DNA from: Anaerolineales bacterium HSG24
GTDB taxonomy: Bacteria; Chloroflexota; Anaerolineae; 4572-78; J111
Assembly: GCA_030377895.1 (NCBI GenBank)
Contig: JAUCGB010000005.1
Coordinates: 1-64,000, forward strand
DNA: 64,000 nucleotides
Direction: 5' to 3'
A model generated the notes under the pieces. That model saw nothing but the letters and a program-made list of their open reading frames with translations. It had not been told where the DNA came from and did not search any database. The position numbers were made by a program, and so were the translations under genes. This document shows, piece after piece, positions 23,882 to 32,271 of this stretch. Positions within the stretch are counted from its first letter, which is position 1, and each line of letters begins with the position of its first letter.

Positions 23882-25795
23882 CTACTCCGTTGGTTCTATA
23901 TCACCATTCCCGTGCGCTTCCATATCTTTTAAGGTACGGGCCACCTCCTCAATCGCTAACCATTGTTTGCGATACAAATCCGATTCGCTCATGGCTAGAC
24001 GATGGGCAACATCTCTAACTCGCATCCCCTGTATAAACTTCAAATCCAAAATATTATAAATTAACCATTCGGTGGCATTCATTTGGCGCTCCCCATTGGG
24101 TCGTTGTTTTTCTATGGCTTCGTTGAGAACCGACCGTAAAGCGCGTACTGAATTATCATCATTTTCCTTCAAATTATCCTTAACCACTTTTAAATCGAGC
24201 AGGGGGCTACTGGTTAATTTTGGCCCTCCCCAATAATGTTTAAGCGCGTCCCGCACCAGTTGGGTAAAATCTGTTTTGTGAATCGGACTGTCCTTTTTCA
24301 CGATTAACTGAGTTGTACCGGGGTATGGAATCGCCCGACGTAACTGTTGCACTCGCTCCATTTCGGGGATGATGTTCTTTAGAGCGACAAACACCTCTTG
24401 TTGCAGTAGCCTGTCCTCTAAGGCTAGTTCAGCCTGAGCTAATAGCTGACCGGCCAACTCAGCCTGATTGAGGGTTAGGTCTTGGCTTTCGGTCTGAGTT
24501 TCAATGCCCAATAATCCGAGCGACTGACTACGAGTTTTGTTTTTTAGAATCACAAACCAAAAGTTGTTTTGTCGGACAAATTGATGTTCTGCCTGTCCAT
24601 TTTTAGGGTCAATCAGGGCCGCAACATCAATATCGGTTAAAGCATCGTTAATCTGCTCGGTTGAGCCAACTTGGGCCTCTAAGCGAGTGCCTTGCTTGGT
24701 TTCTAGGTTGTAGATAAATCCGGTTTCGACCCGCAACAGTTCACACAGGGTAATCAGAATGTTCTCTAGGGCTTGTTGCAGATCAGTGGTGGTCAGCAAT
24801 CGGCGGTCGAGTTCACTAATCCAAGCAATTTCTAGTCGGTCTTGGTAAAATAGGAGTTGGTCAATAAATGGTTTGCCCAAATCAATCAGCAATTGCGAGA
24901 CGATAAACACAACCACAATCGAACTCTGCAAAATAAAATTACGTGGTAGGCCCCAAATTTGTGGTTGTTTGGGTAACACCTGAATAATGACAATGATCAT
25001 GGTGGCAACCATCGTGCCACGTAACAAAAAGTGAACCAAGTTGTGTTTAACCACTCGTTCGGGGTTTAATACGCCCACAAAGGCCACACTATAGGCCATC
25101 AACATAATCATAATAGCGATGACGATATTGCCACAAAACATGGTAAACAATAATACAGGTGGAGATAGGGTGGGGGTGCTGGCGATGAGCATGTAAGGGT
25201 ACACGCCCAAGGCCGGAGCGGCAAACGAAATCGACAGATAAGTCATGCGTCGCCGTGTGGCCGAGGTTAAGGCTCGGTTACGGGCTAAAAATATCTTGTA
25301 AGCCCCCCATATTAGGGTGGCATAAAAGTAAAAGGTAAAAACTGGAAAGAATGGCCCGGCCCGAAACTGGGTCACACTTTGGGACTGAAACGGATCATGT
25401 ACCAGATATTCGGTTTGTAGAACAAGGAGTAAGAGCAGAAATCCAAATAAATAGGCGGTGAACACAGCAAATCTACGCCGTGATGAATAAGCATTCGTAG
25501 TGCGTAGAATCGCATCGGCAAAATGGAGATAGGCTGCTGGAACAAAAGCGATGCCAATCCATTGAAATTTAAGCCAAAGGAGCGCATCGTCCACATTCGT
25601 CACCCGAAACAGAGCCACATCACCTGCGTAGGTAAAACAGACACCAGCTAACAGCATCACGAAGGCTTTTCCAACGGCACTTTTGAAATTATGCACCAGC
25701 ATGTAAACAAACAAAGAAAATGCCAAAATAGTGATGGTTGAGGCGAGGATTTGATTGAAACCGGACAAAATATAAATTACATCAATGTTGACCAT
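23882..25795 (-). CDS. 7TM-type receptor with GAF domain, no kinase core
   Basis: A 637-residue protein. The N-terminal ~330 residues form about eight membrane helices resembling the histidine-kinase N-terminal 7TM sensor region (FQWIGIAFVPAAYLHF, then YLSISFAAPALGVYPY). A GAF-like domain follows (~345-470, LDRRLLTTTDLQQALENIL, VETGFIYNL). The C-terminal third is soluble and helical, ending in a helix-turn-helix-like MRVRDVAHRLAMSESDLYRKQWLAIEEVART. No H-box or ATP-binding domain is present, so it is not a kinase by itself. I set ATG 25795 because the 24 codons upstream come from repeat S. It could be a receptor that signals through an HTH-like or protein-binding tail. Confidence 0.78.
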   Translation of the reverse strand: MVNIDVIYILSGFNQILASTITILAFSLFVYMLVHNFKSAVGKAFVMLLAGVCFTYAGDVALFRVTNVDDALLWLKFQWIGIAFVPAAYLHFADAILRTTNAYSSRRRFAVFTAYLFGFLLLLLVLQTEYLVHDPFQSQSVTQFRAGPFFPVFTFYFYATLIWGAYKIFLARNRALTSATRRRMTYLSISFAAPALGVYPYMLIASTPTLSPPVLLFTMFCGNIVIAIMIMLMAYSVAFVGVLNPERVVKHNLVHFLLRGTMVATMIIVIIQVLPKQPQIWGLPRNFILQSSIVVVFIVSQLLIDLGKPFIDQLLFYQDRLEIAWISELDRRLLTTTDLQQALENILITLCELLRVETGFIYNLETKQGTRLEAQVGSTEQINDALTDIDVAALIDPKNGQAEHQFVRQNNFWFVILKNKTRSQSLGLLGIETQTESQDLTLNQAELAGQLLAQAELALEDRLLQQEVFVALKNIIPEMERVQQLRRAIPYPGTTQLIVKKDSPIHKTDFTQLVRDALKHYWGGPKLTSSPLLDLKVVKDNLKENDDNSVRALRSVLNEAIEKQRPNGERQMNATEWLIYNILDLKFIQGMRVRDVAHRLAMSESDLYRKQWLAIEEVARTLKDMEAHGNGDIEPTE

Positions 25796-25815
25796 AATCA
25801 GATTTGCGTATTTTA

Positions 25816-25850
25816 CAAAAGTTTGTCGATTCGTCGAACTACAGATTTTT
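25816..25850. repeat. 35-bp repeat S, copy 2
   Basis: Inverse of the 12563-12597 copy (GTCGATTCGTCGAACTAC core). It lies directly upstream of the 7TM receptor start. Confidence 0.6.
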
Positions 25851-26017
25851 TGGACACGGATAAACACAGATTGACACGTTTATCTGTGTCCCATATTTAA
25901 CCTTGTTTAGAAATGATAAACTTCTGATTTTAATCTGAAATGGATTTTTTATCCATAATTTATAAATCGCAAACCTTTAGGCATGAGCATTAATTAACTA
26001 CGTCGAAGGCGATGTCG

Positions 26018-26064
26018 AAACGCGCAACTTATTTAGGAATGAGTCCTAAATAAGTTGCGCGTTT
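26018..26064. repeat. perfect 21-bp inverted repeat
   Basis: Arms 26018-26038 and 26044-26064 are exact complements around a 5-base loop. Each arm is the AAACGCGCAACTTATTTAGG flank found beside the M2 elements. Together with M2 copy 2 it fills most of the 25796-26280 gap. Confidence 0.85.
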
Positions 26065-26071
26065 GGCAATT

Positions 26072-26222
26072 GTAGGGGCTAGGCAAGGCGGTGTAGCGTT
26101 GGTTTGAAATCAGAACTCCAATCGCCTTGCCTCGCCCTGAAACTATGGAATGACGGGCGAGGCAGGGGCGGAGCAGAGATGGTCGCACATTCCAAGTCTA
26201 GACCGCCCTGCCTAGCCCCTAC
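26072..26222. repeat. M2 palindromic element, copy 2
   Basis: Inverted relative to copies 1 and 3. An in-frame open stretch through it (26104-26424) is repeat translation, not a gene. Confidence 0.88.
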
Positions 26223-26280
26223 AATAATCTCCGACGCAAACGCGCAAGTTATTAAAATCCCGTTCTTTAATTCCGATTCT

Positions 26281-26853
26281 TTAGGCATGACCCGAAAAGA
26301 AAAGGGCAATATCACCATTCACATAGTACTTCTCATTGTACCCACAAAATTCAAACCCATGCTTTTGAAAAAAGGAGATGGCAGGATGGTTTTTGGTCTG
26401 CATCTCAACCGTGAGGCGATGTAAGCCGTGGTAAACAGCCCATTGTTTAGTTGCTTTGAGGAGTTCTGTACCGATGCCTTGCTGACGGTGGGGGCGGTCA
26501 ATGACAAAATTAAGCACGGTGAGTTGTTCCTGCCAAGGTTCTGGGTAACCATCGACAAACCCCAATACCTCACCTAACTCATTGTATGCGACCAAAAAAC
26601 ATGCTTGTCGTTGCCAGTGGGAGGTAAGTTCGGCAGAATCGCGGGGATAGTCAACCGGCATGGCTCTAGGTAAGCGAACCGAATCGAAGCGCAAATTGAT
26701 GCTCCGGTCATAATCACGGGCATGCACTTGCCAAACATATTCGGTTGTGTATGACATGTCAAGCTGAGAACACAACTCAATATCTACTAATTCGGCAGTA
26801 TGAATCGGTATTTGGGATAAATTAACGGTTTCTACACCACCTTCACGTATCAC
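26281..26853 (-). CDS. GNAT family N-acetyltransferase
   Basis: A 190-residue cytosolic acetyl-CoA-dependent transferase. The acetyl-CoA loop is in VIDRPHRQQGIGTELLKATKQWA, and the C-terminal motif AISFFQKHGFEFCGYNEKYY is typical of GNATs. The substrate is unknown. The frame starts at GTG 26853 without a convincing ribosome binding site and opens inside a short TCACGTTTCACGCC repeat, so the true start may be further in. M2 copy 2 lies 58 bases after its stop. Confidence 0.88.
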   Translation of the reverse strand: MIREGGVETVNLSQIPIHTAELVDIELCSQLDMSYTTEYVWQVHARDYDRSINLRFDSVRLPRAMPVDYPRDSAELTSHWQRQACFLVAYNELGEVLGFVDGYPEPWQEQLTVLNFVIDRPHRQQGIGTELLKATKQWAVYHGLHRLTVEMQTKNHPAISFFQKHGFEFCGYNEKYYVNGDIALFFSGHA

Positions 26854-26915
26854 GTTTCACGCCTCGCTTCTTCCCACACCAACCTATTTTTGCCGAGAGG
26901 CACATACTTAAATTC

Positions 26916-27006
26916 GGTAGTCCTGCATAGGTAGTGGTCAGCTACCCGCAAGTTTAGAACTTGCGGGTAGCTAACGGATCCGTATCACTACTTCTGCACC
27001 ACTACC
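26916..27006. repeat. M3 palindromic element, copy 1
   Basis: Ends GGTAGTCCTGCA and TGCACCACTACC. The centre is a 14-bp hairpin (GCTACCCGCAAGTT) that differs from the GGAGTGCAAG centre of the other M3 copies. Confidence 0.75.
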
Positions 27007-27080
27007 TTAAATTCAATCAATATATCCCACAACGTTGAGCGATGTAGCTCTGGTCTGACCAACATAATCAGCAAAATTTA

Positions 27081-27126
27081 TCCTACAAGTGATAATTAAC
27101 GAATTTTTTGATTGGCGATCATATCT
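27081..27126. repeat. 45-bp repeat M5, copy 1
   Basis: CCTACAAGTGATAATTAACG...GATTGGCGATCATATC; the second copy is at 35934-35978. With M3 copy 1 it occupies the 26854-27181 gap. Confidence 0.65.
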
Positions 27127-27181
27127 TGTTGTTCCTGCGCCCATGAAACTTGCGGGAAGGAAAATATTGCAATACTCATCC

Positions 27182-28102
27182 TTAAGGAATGGCATAACGC
27201 GATACTTCTAAGCCGTCTTTGTCACGGAGTATGACACTTGTGCCTGCGGGCCAAGCCGATTCTGATTGACCGAGATACAGGTCGCTAGGGGTGCTTTGAC
27301 CCGCTTTGGTGTGGATTCGGATTGTCCCGCCACTAAAAATAAAGATGTCGGGAAAACTGAACGTGCCAATCGGCGAACCCTCTAATGTCCAATTTTTTAG
27401 GCTAGTGCCGACCCCTTGGTTGAAAATGGATAGCCGCTCTTGGTCGATATTACCAGCTTCAATCACTTCGGTAATATTAACAATGATACCTGTAAACTCG
27501 GCGGGCGTTGAGGTTGGCGTAGCTTGCGGTGGACTTGTCGCGGTGGCCATGGGTTGACCCTGCCCCTCATCCACTGGGCTACCTGACGAGGCTGTGACTG
27601 TGGGAAACGGTGTGGGTGGCTCAAAGGCGATAACCTCGGTTGGGGTGGCGGGCATGGCCGTAAATGTGGGCGTGGGTGTTGGTAGCCCACCAAGTGGGAT
27701 GATCAATTGTTGGTCAACCTGAATAAAGTTCTCGTTGGTTAAGTTATTGGCGATCATCAAATCATACAGAGGCACCGAGAACTTCGTCGCGATAAAACTG
27801 AGCGAATCACCGGCTCGCACTTTGTAGATAATCGTATCGGGGGTCACTTGTGGATTTTGCTCCGCACCGATTTCGACTGGCTCTGCGGTTGACGAGATGA
27901 CATCTGGCTCTGGCGATACGACTGGCGCGGTTGGACTCGCACGCCAATTAATCAGCAATACCACACTCACGCTGATTAATAATGATATGACCGCATTAAC
28001 CCCGATAATGAGGGCTAATTGGCTGGGCGGTAAACCTAAACCCTCCTGCTCTGGATAGTCTTGGTACTCTTCATAGGCTGGTTCGTAGTTAGATTCTTCC
28101 AT
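27182..28102 (-). CDS. membrane-anchored LysM + lamin-tail domain protein
   Basis: A 306-residue surface protein. An acidic cytosolic N-terminus (EESNYEPAYEEYQDYPEQE) precedes one membrane helix (~28-53), then an extracytoplasmic LysM domain (~92-136, YKVRAGDSLSFIATKFSV, IQVDQQLIIP), a Pro/Thr linker, and a C-terminal lamin-tail-like domain (~200-306, VNITEVIEAG, LSIFNQGV, LKNWTLEG, VILRDKDGLEVSRY). LysM binds peptidoglycan or chitin-like glycans; LTD domains occur on secreted proteins. Type II topology is inferred. I used ATG 28102 because the longer frame runs into an M3 element. I recall the LysM-PT-LTD arrangement from Chloroflexota. Confidence 0.85.
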   Translation of the reverse strand: MEESNYEPAYEEYQDYPEQEGLGLPPSQLALIIGVNAVISLLISVSVVLLINWRASPTAPVVSPEPDVISSTAEPVEIGAEQNPQVTPDTIIYKVRAGDSLSFIATKFSVPLYDLMIANNLTNENFIQVDQQLIIPLGGLPTPTPTFTAMPATPTEVIAFEPPTPFPTVTASSGSPVDEGQGQPMATATSPPQATPTSTPAEFTGIIVNITEVIEAGNIDQERLSIFNQGVGTSLKNWTLEGSPIGTFSFPDIFIFSGGTIRIHTKAGQSTPSDLYLGQSESAWPAGTSVILRDKDGLEVSRYAIP

Positions 28103-28111
28103 AGTTATCTT

Positions 28112-28212
28112 GGTAGTGGTGCAGATGTAGTGAGAAGAGTGCAAGGCTTGCTTTGCATGCAAGGCAAGCCTTGCACTCCGGATTCCCCTATCACTACTTG
28201 TGCAGGGCTACC
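28112..28212. repeat. M3 palindromic element, copy 2
   Basis: Ends GGTAGTGGTGCAG and TGCAGGGCTACC. The centre is a large palindrome AAGGCTTGC...GCAAGCCTTGCACTCC. It starts 10 bases upstream of the LysM gene's ATG. Confidence 0.85.
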
Positions 28213-28303
28213 GTTATCTTCACCTAAAAATATTGGTAGTACTGACCTATTATATTATGTCTAATTATACTCTAACTTGACAGGGCTGACAATGTCTTTA
28301 TTG

Positions 28304-28387
28304 TCAAAAGTAGCCAGCCGCGTCATCAGCAACTGCTTCTGTTTCGTCATCAGCAAAAATGCCGTCGAAAAGATCGCTATCATTCAT
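28304..28387 (-). pseudogene. duplicated 5' fragment of a hybrid kinase gene
   Basis: 27 codons starting MNDSDLFDGIFADDETEAV and ending at a stop. They correspond to the first codons of the hybrid kinase at 35241 (MNDNDLFDNIFADD). As there, R-element end CTTAGTACCCGACA directly precedes it. It is the left edge of a decayed tandem duplication. Confidence 0.85.
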
Positions 28388-28570
28388 CTTAGTACCCGAC
28401 AGAAATTTAATCTGAACTAATTAACACAGAGTTTCACAGAGGAACACAGAGATTCACAGAGAAAAAACGAATTATTTTTCTTTTGTATTACTCTGTGTCA
28501 CTCTGTGCTTCTCTGTGAAACTCTGTGTTCCTGTTTTAGTCTTCCCTAATCAACTTTGTCGGGTAGCAAG
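28388..28570 (-). repeat. R-element copy 8
   Basis: Complete copy lying exactly between the kinase 5' fragment and the stop codon of the next kinase (28571). Copy 10 occupies the equivalent position at 35259. Confidence 0.9.
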
Positions 28571-30454
28571 TCATTCATTGGTTAATTCTGTATCTAATGG
28601 TACTAAAATTATAAACAGCACCCCATCACCAAGCTCACTTTCGCAATTTATCGAACCGTTCAGCTTTTGGGTGACAATATTATAAATAATATGCAATCCC
28701 AAACCCGTTCCGATTTGTTTGTTGGTGGTAAAGAAAGGATCGAAAATTTTGACCAGATTATCAGCCGAAATGCCTCGACCATTATCTCGATACTGTAAAC
28801 ATAACTGCTCATTTTGACTGATGGACAAAGCACATTCGATGGTTATTTGTCCTTCGTTTTGGCCTCGAAAACCGTGAACAATGGAATTAATAACCAGATT
28901 AGTTATTATTTGGGCAAACACGCCCGGATAGCTATTCAATTCTAGATTTTCATCGCAGTCAAGCACAATTTGGATGGACGTTGTGTTGAGTTGTGGTTCC
29001 AAACTACGGATAACATCTTGTAGATAAGCCTTCACCTTGAACTGCCGGCGCGATTCGACAGCTTGATCAACCGACACCTGCTTGAAACTTTTAATCAAAT
29101 CGCCTGTTCGTTGCAAATTACTCAACAGTATTTGAGTGGTTTGACGGACGAATTGCAGATAGTTTTCCAAATCGGCGCGTTTCATTGCTTTATCTTGATA
29201 CAGAGCAGAAAGTTGTTGGCTTCTATTAATTACCGCAGAAGTCGCCATAATGCTATTGCCGACAGGCGTGTTTATTTCGTGGGCTACCCCGGCCACCAGA
29301 TTGCCAAGCGCGGCCATTTTTTCGGATTCTACTAATTGTTGCTGGGTTTCCTGTAGTTCTTTCAGAGTTTGAGCCAACTGATTCTTCTGGGCTGTAAGTT
29401 GCTGATATTTACGTGCATTGTCAATAGCCAAACCGCACACCCCCACAAAGGAGACGGCTAGGTTAAGGTATCGCTCCTTGTACTCCGGAAAGGCAATCCC
29501 ATTGACCTCCAATATGCCCACAGTTTCATCACGATAACCAATTCGCAGGATAAAACTGGCCTCTGCTTCGACCCATGCATATTCTCCCGCAAAGTTCTCT
29601 AAGCGATTTTGGACAGCGGCACTATCGGCAATCCATCCCGAATGTGAACGAACTTGTTCCGCCGGTTTTCCATTCTGTATGGACAAATAAAATAGCTCTT
29701 TGGGAGCAAAGAGCATACTGAACAGGTCGAAGATGCGTTCGATGGCATCCACCTCGGTCAACACCTGAGCCAAATCGCTGAATACATCCATCGCCATCGC
29801 ATAATCGGTCATTTCTCGCCGACTTTCGTTCAAGGCAGTCGTTGCTTGTTCCTTTTCATCTTTCAGTCGCCATTCCAAGACGATTTTTGTCATGAATAGT
29901 CGCAAAAAATCTAACCCAATCGGTACAATATCAAAAGGAAGTCCGACAAAATCGGCAAATACTTGCAGGCGTTCATTACTTTTTTTATCCACTCCAGTAT
30001 CCAGTAACAATAATTTGCTGGCGGATTCAGTAAAAAACTCGCGCAATATTTCGCCGTCATTCTCATCGTCAAATCCCAACTCATTCACTCTAGCTCGCCA
30101 ACCAGCCAACCAGCCGGGAGTTAGCAAGTACGCCTTTTCCTTAAGATAACTATTGATGATATCTTGATTGGTGAGCAGGGAAAAGCATTGAGTCATACAA
30201 TGAACCTGACAGCCCTCCATCTCTTTGGTTATATTTTGTAATCTGGCTAAACAGTAACTGCCCACTACTATAATTTGACTGTAATCCATGTCGGAGGGAA
30301 GAGTTTTGGCTATATCATCCCATTCGAGTTGCGGCCCGTAGCATCTTGCCGGAAAGGTGGCAACCGTCACATCATTAAAATCTTCCGATTTGAGGACGGT
30401 TGCCACTTCTCTTTTTATAAACGGGCAGACAAGAACACCCAGTTTATTAGTCAT
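28571..30454 (-). CDS. histidine kinase with DUF1638-like Cys-rich sensor and GAF domain
   Basis: A 627-residue cytosolic sensor kinase. Residues ~1-200 resemble DUF1638-type proteins found near corrinoid methyltransferases (LTPGWLAGWRARVNELGF, KLLLLDTG, PIGLDFLRL) and contain C10, C38, C68 and a C82-x3-C86-x3-C90 cluster that could bind a metal or cofactor. A GAF-like domain (~220-350) follows, then a coiled coil, H-box GNLVAGVAHEINTPVG and HATPase (RDNGRGIS, FDPFFTTN, GTGLGLHI). There is no receiver. Its ATG overlaps the methyltransferase stop by eight bases, so the three genes form one coupled operon. I infer that it senses the corrinoid or methyl state of its partners. A decayed copy of its 3' end lies at 35430-35690. 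Confidence 0.85.
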   Translation of the reverse strand: MTNKLGVLVCPFIKREVATVLKSEDFNDVTVATFPARCYGPQLEWDDIAKTLPSDMDYSQIIVVGSYCLARLQNITKEMEGCQVHCMTQCFSLLTNQDIINSYLKEKAYLLTPGWLAGWRARVNELGFDDENDGEILREFFTESASKLLLLDTGVDKKSNERLQVFADFVGLPFDIVPIGLDFLRLFMTKIVLEWRLKDEKEQATTALNESRREMTDYAMAMDVFSDLAQVLTEVDAIERIFDLFSMLFAPKELFYLSIQNGKPAEQVRSHSGWIADSAAVQNRLENFAGEYAWVEAEASFILRIGYRDETVGILEVNGIAFPEYKERYLNLAVSFVGVCGLAIDNARKYQQLTAQKNQLAQTLKELQETQQQLVESEKMAALGNLVAGVAHEINTPVGNSIMATSAVINRSQQLSALYQDKAMKRADLENYLQFVRQTTQILLSNLQRTGDLIKSFKQVSVDQAVESRRQFKVKAYLQDVIRSLEPQLNTTSIQIVLDCDENLELNSYPGVFAQIITNLVINSIVHGFRGQNEGQITIECALSISQNEQLCLQYRDNGRGISADNLVKIFDPFFTTNKQIGTGLGLHIIYNIVTQKLNGSINCESELGDGVLFIILVPLDTELTNE

Positions 30455-31496
30455 CGTTTTCTACCCAATTTAACGGATAGCGTCCCCATTTGTGAACTGC
30501 TTCCGAAATGGCCATCAATATTTCATCCGGCACTTGCCAAGGAATTTCGCCATGATTATCCGACAGAATAAAACCTCCGCCCGGGCCAGCTTGGGCAATG
30601 ACATCTTTGACAATTGTCTCTGTTTGTTCCGGTGTCCAGCGGCGCATTTCGATACCATTCAAGTTGCCCAGAACCGTCAGTTTGTTCTGACATGCGGCTT
30701 TGATTTCGGCTAGGTCTTCGAGAACGCTGACCCCAATAATTGCCGTTCCGGTCTGAGCCAAATCACCCACAATAGGCAGACAGCGGCCTGAAGCCATAAG
30801 CGTTGCCGTTGGCCCTTTGATTTGAGCCAGCGTTTGTTGAGCCACCTTGAAGCCGGTTTTCAGATACATTTCACGGGAAGTGATAGTTGTGGATGAAATC
30901 GGGTCAACATAGGCAATTGCCGTTGCCCCGACCTCTAATTGGGCATTTGACCAGGCTACGCAGAACGCCTCATTTATCTTCATCAACCGCTCGAACAAAT
31001 CAGGTTGTTCAACCATCAATTCGATGTATTTATCAAAGCCCATTTGCATCACCGGCAGAGAAAAGGGAGATATGGCAACCCCAATAATGGGAGCCTCATC
31101 GCCCACTTTGGCTTTCAATAACTCGGTGGTTTTTAACACTTTCAGCAAACAAGCCGTCTCTTCAATTTTTGGCGGTTCCAAATGTTTGATATCCTCCGCG
31201 CTACGGATAATCGGCATACCAGAATTTGGAGGGCCATCATCGCAAAAAACCACCTCAGATCCCCAGGCTTCTACTTCGATGGCAACGTAAAAGAAACTGG
31301 TGAGGCAATCGTGACGGTATTTGGCCCGCATCCTAAGTTGCCCCTCTACCACGTTCTCCGCTTTGGAAAAGTATTCCTTAATTGACAATCCTAACTCTTT
31401 CGCGCCGTGCATGGTTGCTAACAAAAAGAAAGGAACACGATCCGGTTCTTTATGCCCTAAAGTAGTTAAAACACGCTGTAAAGATGTCTGTGTCAT
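30447..31496 (-). CDS. MtaA/CmuA-like (UroD-fold) methyltransferase
   Basis: A 349-residue protein of the uroporphyrinogen decarboxylase fold used by methylcobamide:thiol methyltransferases. Family features include RVLTTLGHKEPDRVPFF, AISPFSLPVMQMGFDKYIELM and GFILSDNHGEIPWQVPDEIL. The zinc site of MtaA-type enzymes (His-x-Cys plus a later Cys) is altered: the first pair reads SGRC (C239), and the position of the last Cys reads DNHGEIP (H315). It could use a different metal set, another acceptor than coenzyme M, or act as a sensor. Start ATG 31496 overlaps the corrinoid protein stop (ATGA); the 28 upstream in-frame codons lie inside that gene. True haem UroD activity is unlikely given the neighbours. 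Confidence 0.82.
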   Translation of the reverse strand: MTQTSLQRVLTTLGHKEPDRVPFFLLATMHGAKELGLSIKEYFSKAENVVEGQLRMRAKYRHDCLTSFFYVAIEVEAWGSEVVFCDDGPPNSGMPIIRSAEDIKHLEPPKIEETACLLKVLKTTELLKAKVGDEAPIIGVAISPFSLPVMQMGFDKYIELMVEQPDLFERLMKINEAFCVAWSNAQLEVGATAIAYVDPISSTTITSREMYLKTGFKVAQQTLAQIKGPTATLMASGRCLPIVGDLAQTGTAIIGVSVLEDLAEIKAACQNKLTVLGNLNGIEMRRWTPEQTETIVKDVIAQAGPGGGFILSDNHGEIPWQVPDEILMAISEAVHKWGRYPLNWVENDD

Positions 31497-32119
31497 GATT
31501 TTTCTCCTGTTATTTGAGTGATAATATTTACCGCTTCCGATGCTGTTTTTCCCATTGCATCTGCTCCTATTTCTTGCCATAGTTGGTCGTCAAATCGAAA
31601 CGGCGCACCACCAACTACAATCTTCACATCGCCGTTCAATCTGTCTCTAACCTCTTTGATTCGCAAAGCCGATGGAAACATAAGTGTTGAGAGCAAGAGT
31701 ACCCGCACACCATCAGCTTTGACCCGCTGAATGAGACCCTCGGTTTCCACCCGCCCATAGTCCAACAATTCAAATCCACTGGCCCGCAACATCGAATAAA
31801 CAATGCGTTTGCCCAGCATGTGATGATCCTCAAAAACGGCAACAGCCATCTTGGGTTTTTCTTTTCGATCCGGATCGCCCGGCGGAAGGAGGGCATCCAC
31901 TATTCCCTCGCAAATACGCCCGCTCATGTAAACCTGAGACAGGGCAACGCTTCCGTCTTCCCATCCCTCCCCCACCTCTTCTAGGGCAGGAATAACCACT
32001 TTTTCTACAAATTCAGGAGGCGATAGACGCTGCCTCCCCTCGGCTGAAATTCTTTTGGCTGCTAATCGATCAAGCATTAACAGTGCTTGCTTAAACTCAC
32101 TTACAAGGGCTTTCGTCAT
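31493..32119 (-). CDS. corrinoid (B12-binding) methyltransferase protein
   Basis: A 208-residue protein of the MtaC/MtbC/MtgC type. It has an N-terminal helical cap (~1-88, FVEKVVIPALEEVGEGWEDG) and a Rossmann-like B12 domain (~90-205) with the lower-axial-ligand motif DHHMLG (D98, H100, G103), LLLSTLMF and VVGGAPF. Such proteins shuttle methyl groups on cobalt between a substrate-specific methyltransferase and an MtaA-type partner, which follows immediately. No substrate-specific methyltransferase or reductive activator is in the window. AAGGAAAAT precedes the ATG. First gene of the three-gene operon. Confidence 0.9.
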   Translation of the reverse strand: MTKALVSEFKQALLMLDRLAAKRISAEGRQRLSPPEFVEKVVIPALEEVGEGWEDGSVALSQVYMSGRICEGIVDALLPPGDPDRKEKPKMAVAVFEDHHMLGKRIVYSMLRASGFELLDYGRVETEGLIQRVKADGVRVLLLSTLMFPSALRIKEVRDRLNGDVKIVVGGAPFRFDDQLWQEIGADAMGKTASEAVNIITQITGEKS

Positions 32120-32190
32120 TTTATTTTCCTTATTCCTTTATTCGATATAATTTAATATTTACAATTATGGTGGTGTTGCTATGCTGAAAA

Positions 32191-32269
32191 CTCAGTACCC
32201 GACAAAAAAGTTAGCCAAAACTCTGTGTTCCTGTTTTAGCCTTCCTTAAACCACTTTGTCGGGTAGCAA
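32191..32269 (-). repeat. R-element copy 9 (internally deleted)
   Basis: Both ends are intact (CTCAGTACCCGACA, GTCGGGTAGCAA) but the middle ~90 bases are missing, joining GCCAAAACT to CTGTGTTCCTG. It ends two bases from the hybrid kinase stop. Confidence 0.88.
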
Positions 32270-32271
32270 AT

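Noticed and set aside
26104-26424. 106-codon frame over M2 copy 2 and the GNAT 3' end
   Set aside because: It is mostly repeat palindrome, and the reverse strand holds a clear GNAT gene.
30447-31496. Haem-biosynthesis uroporphyrinogen decarboxylase
   Set aside because: The fold is shared, but the corrinoid protein neighbour and the NHGEIP and SGRC motifs fit the methyltransferase branch.
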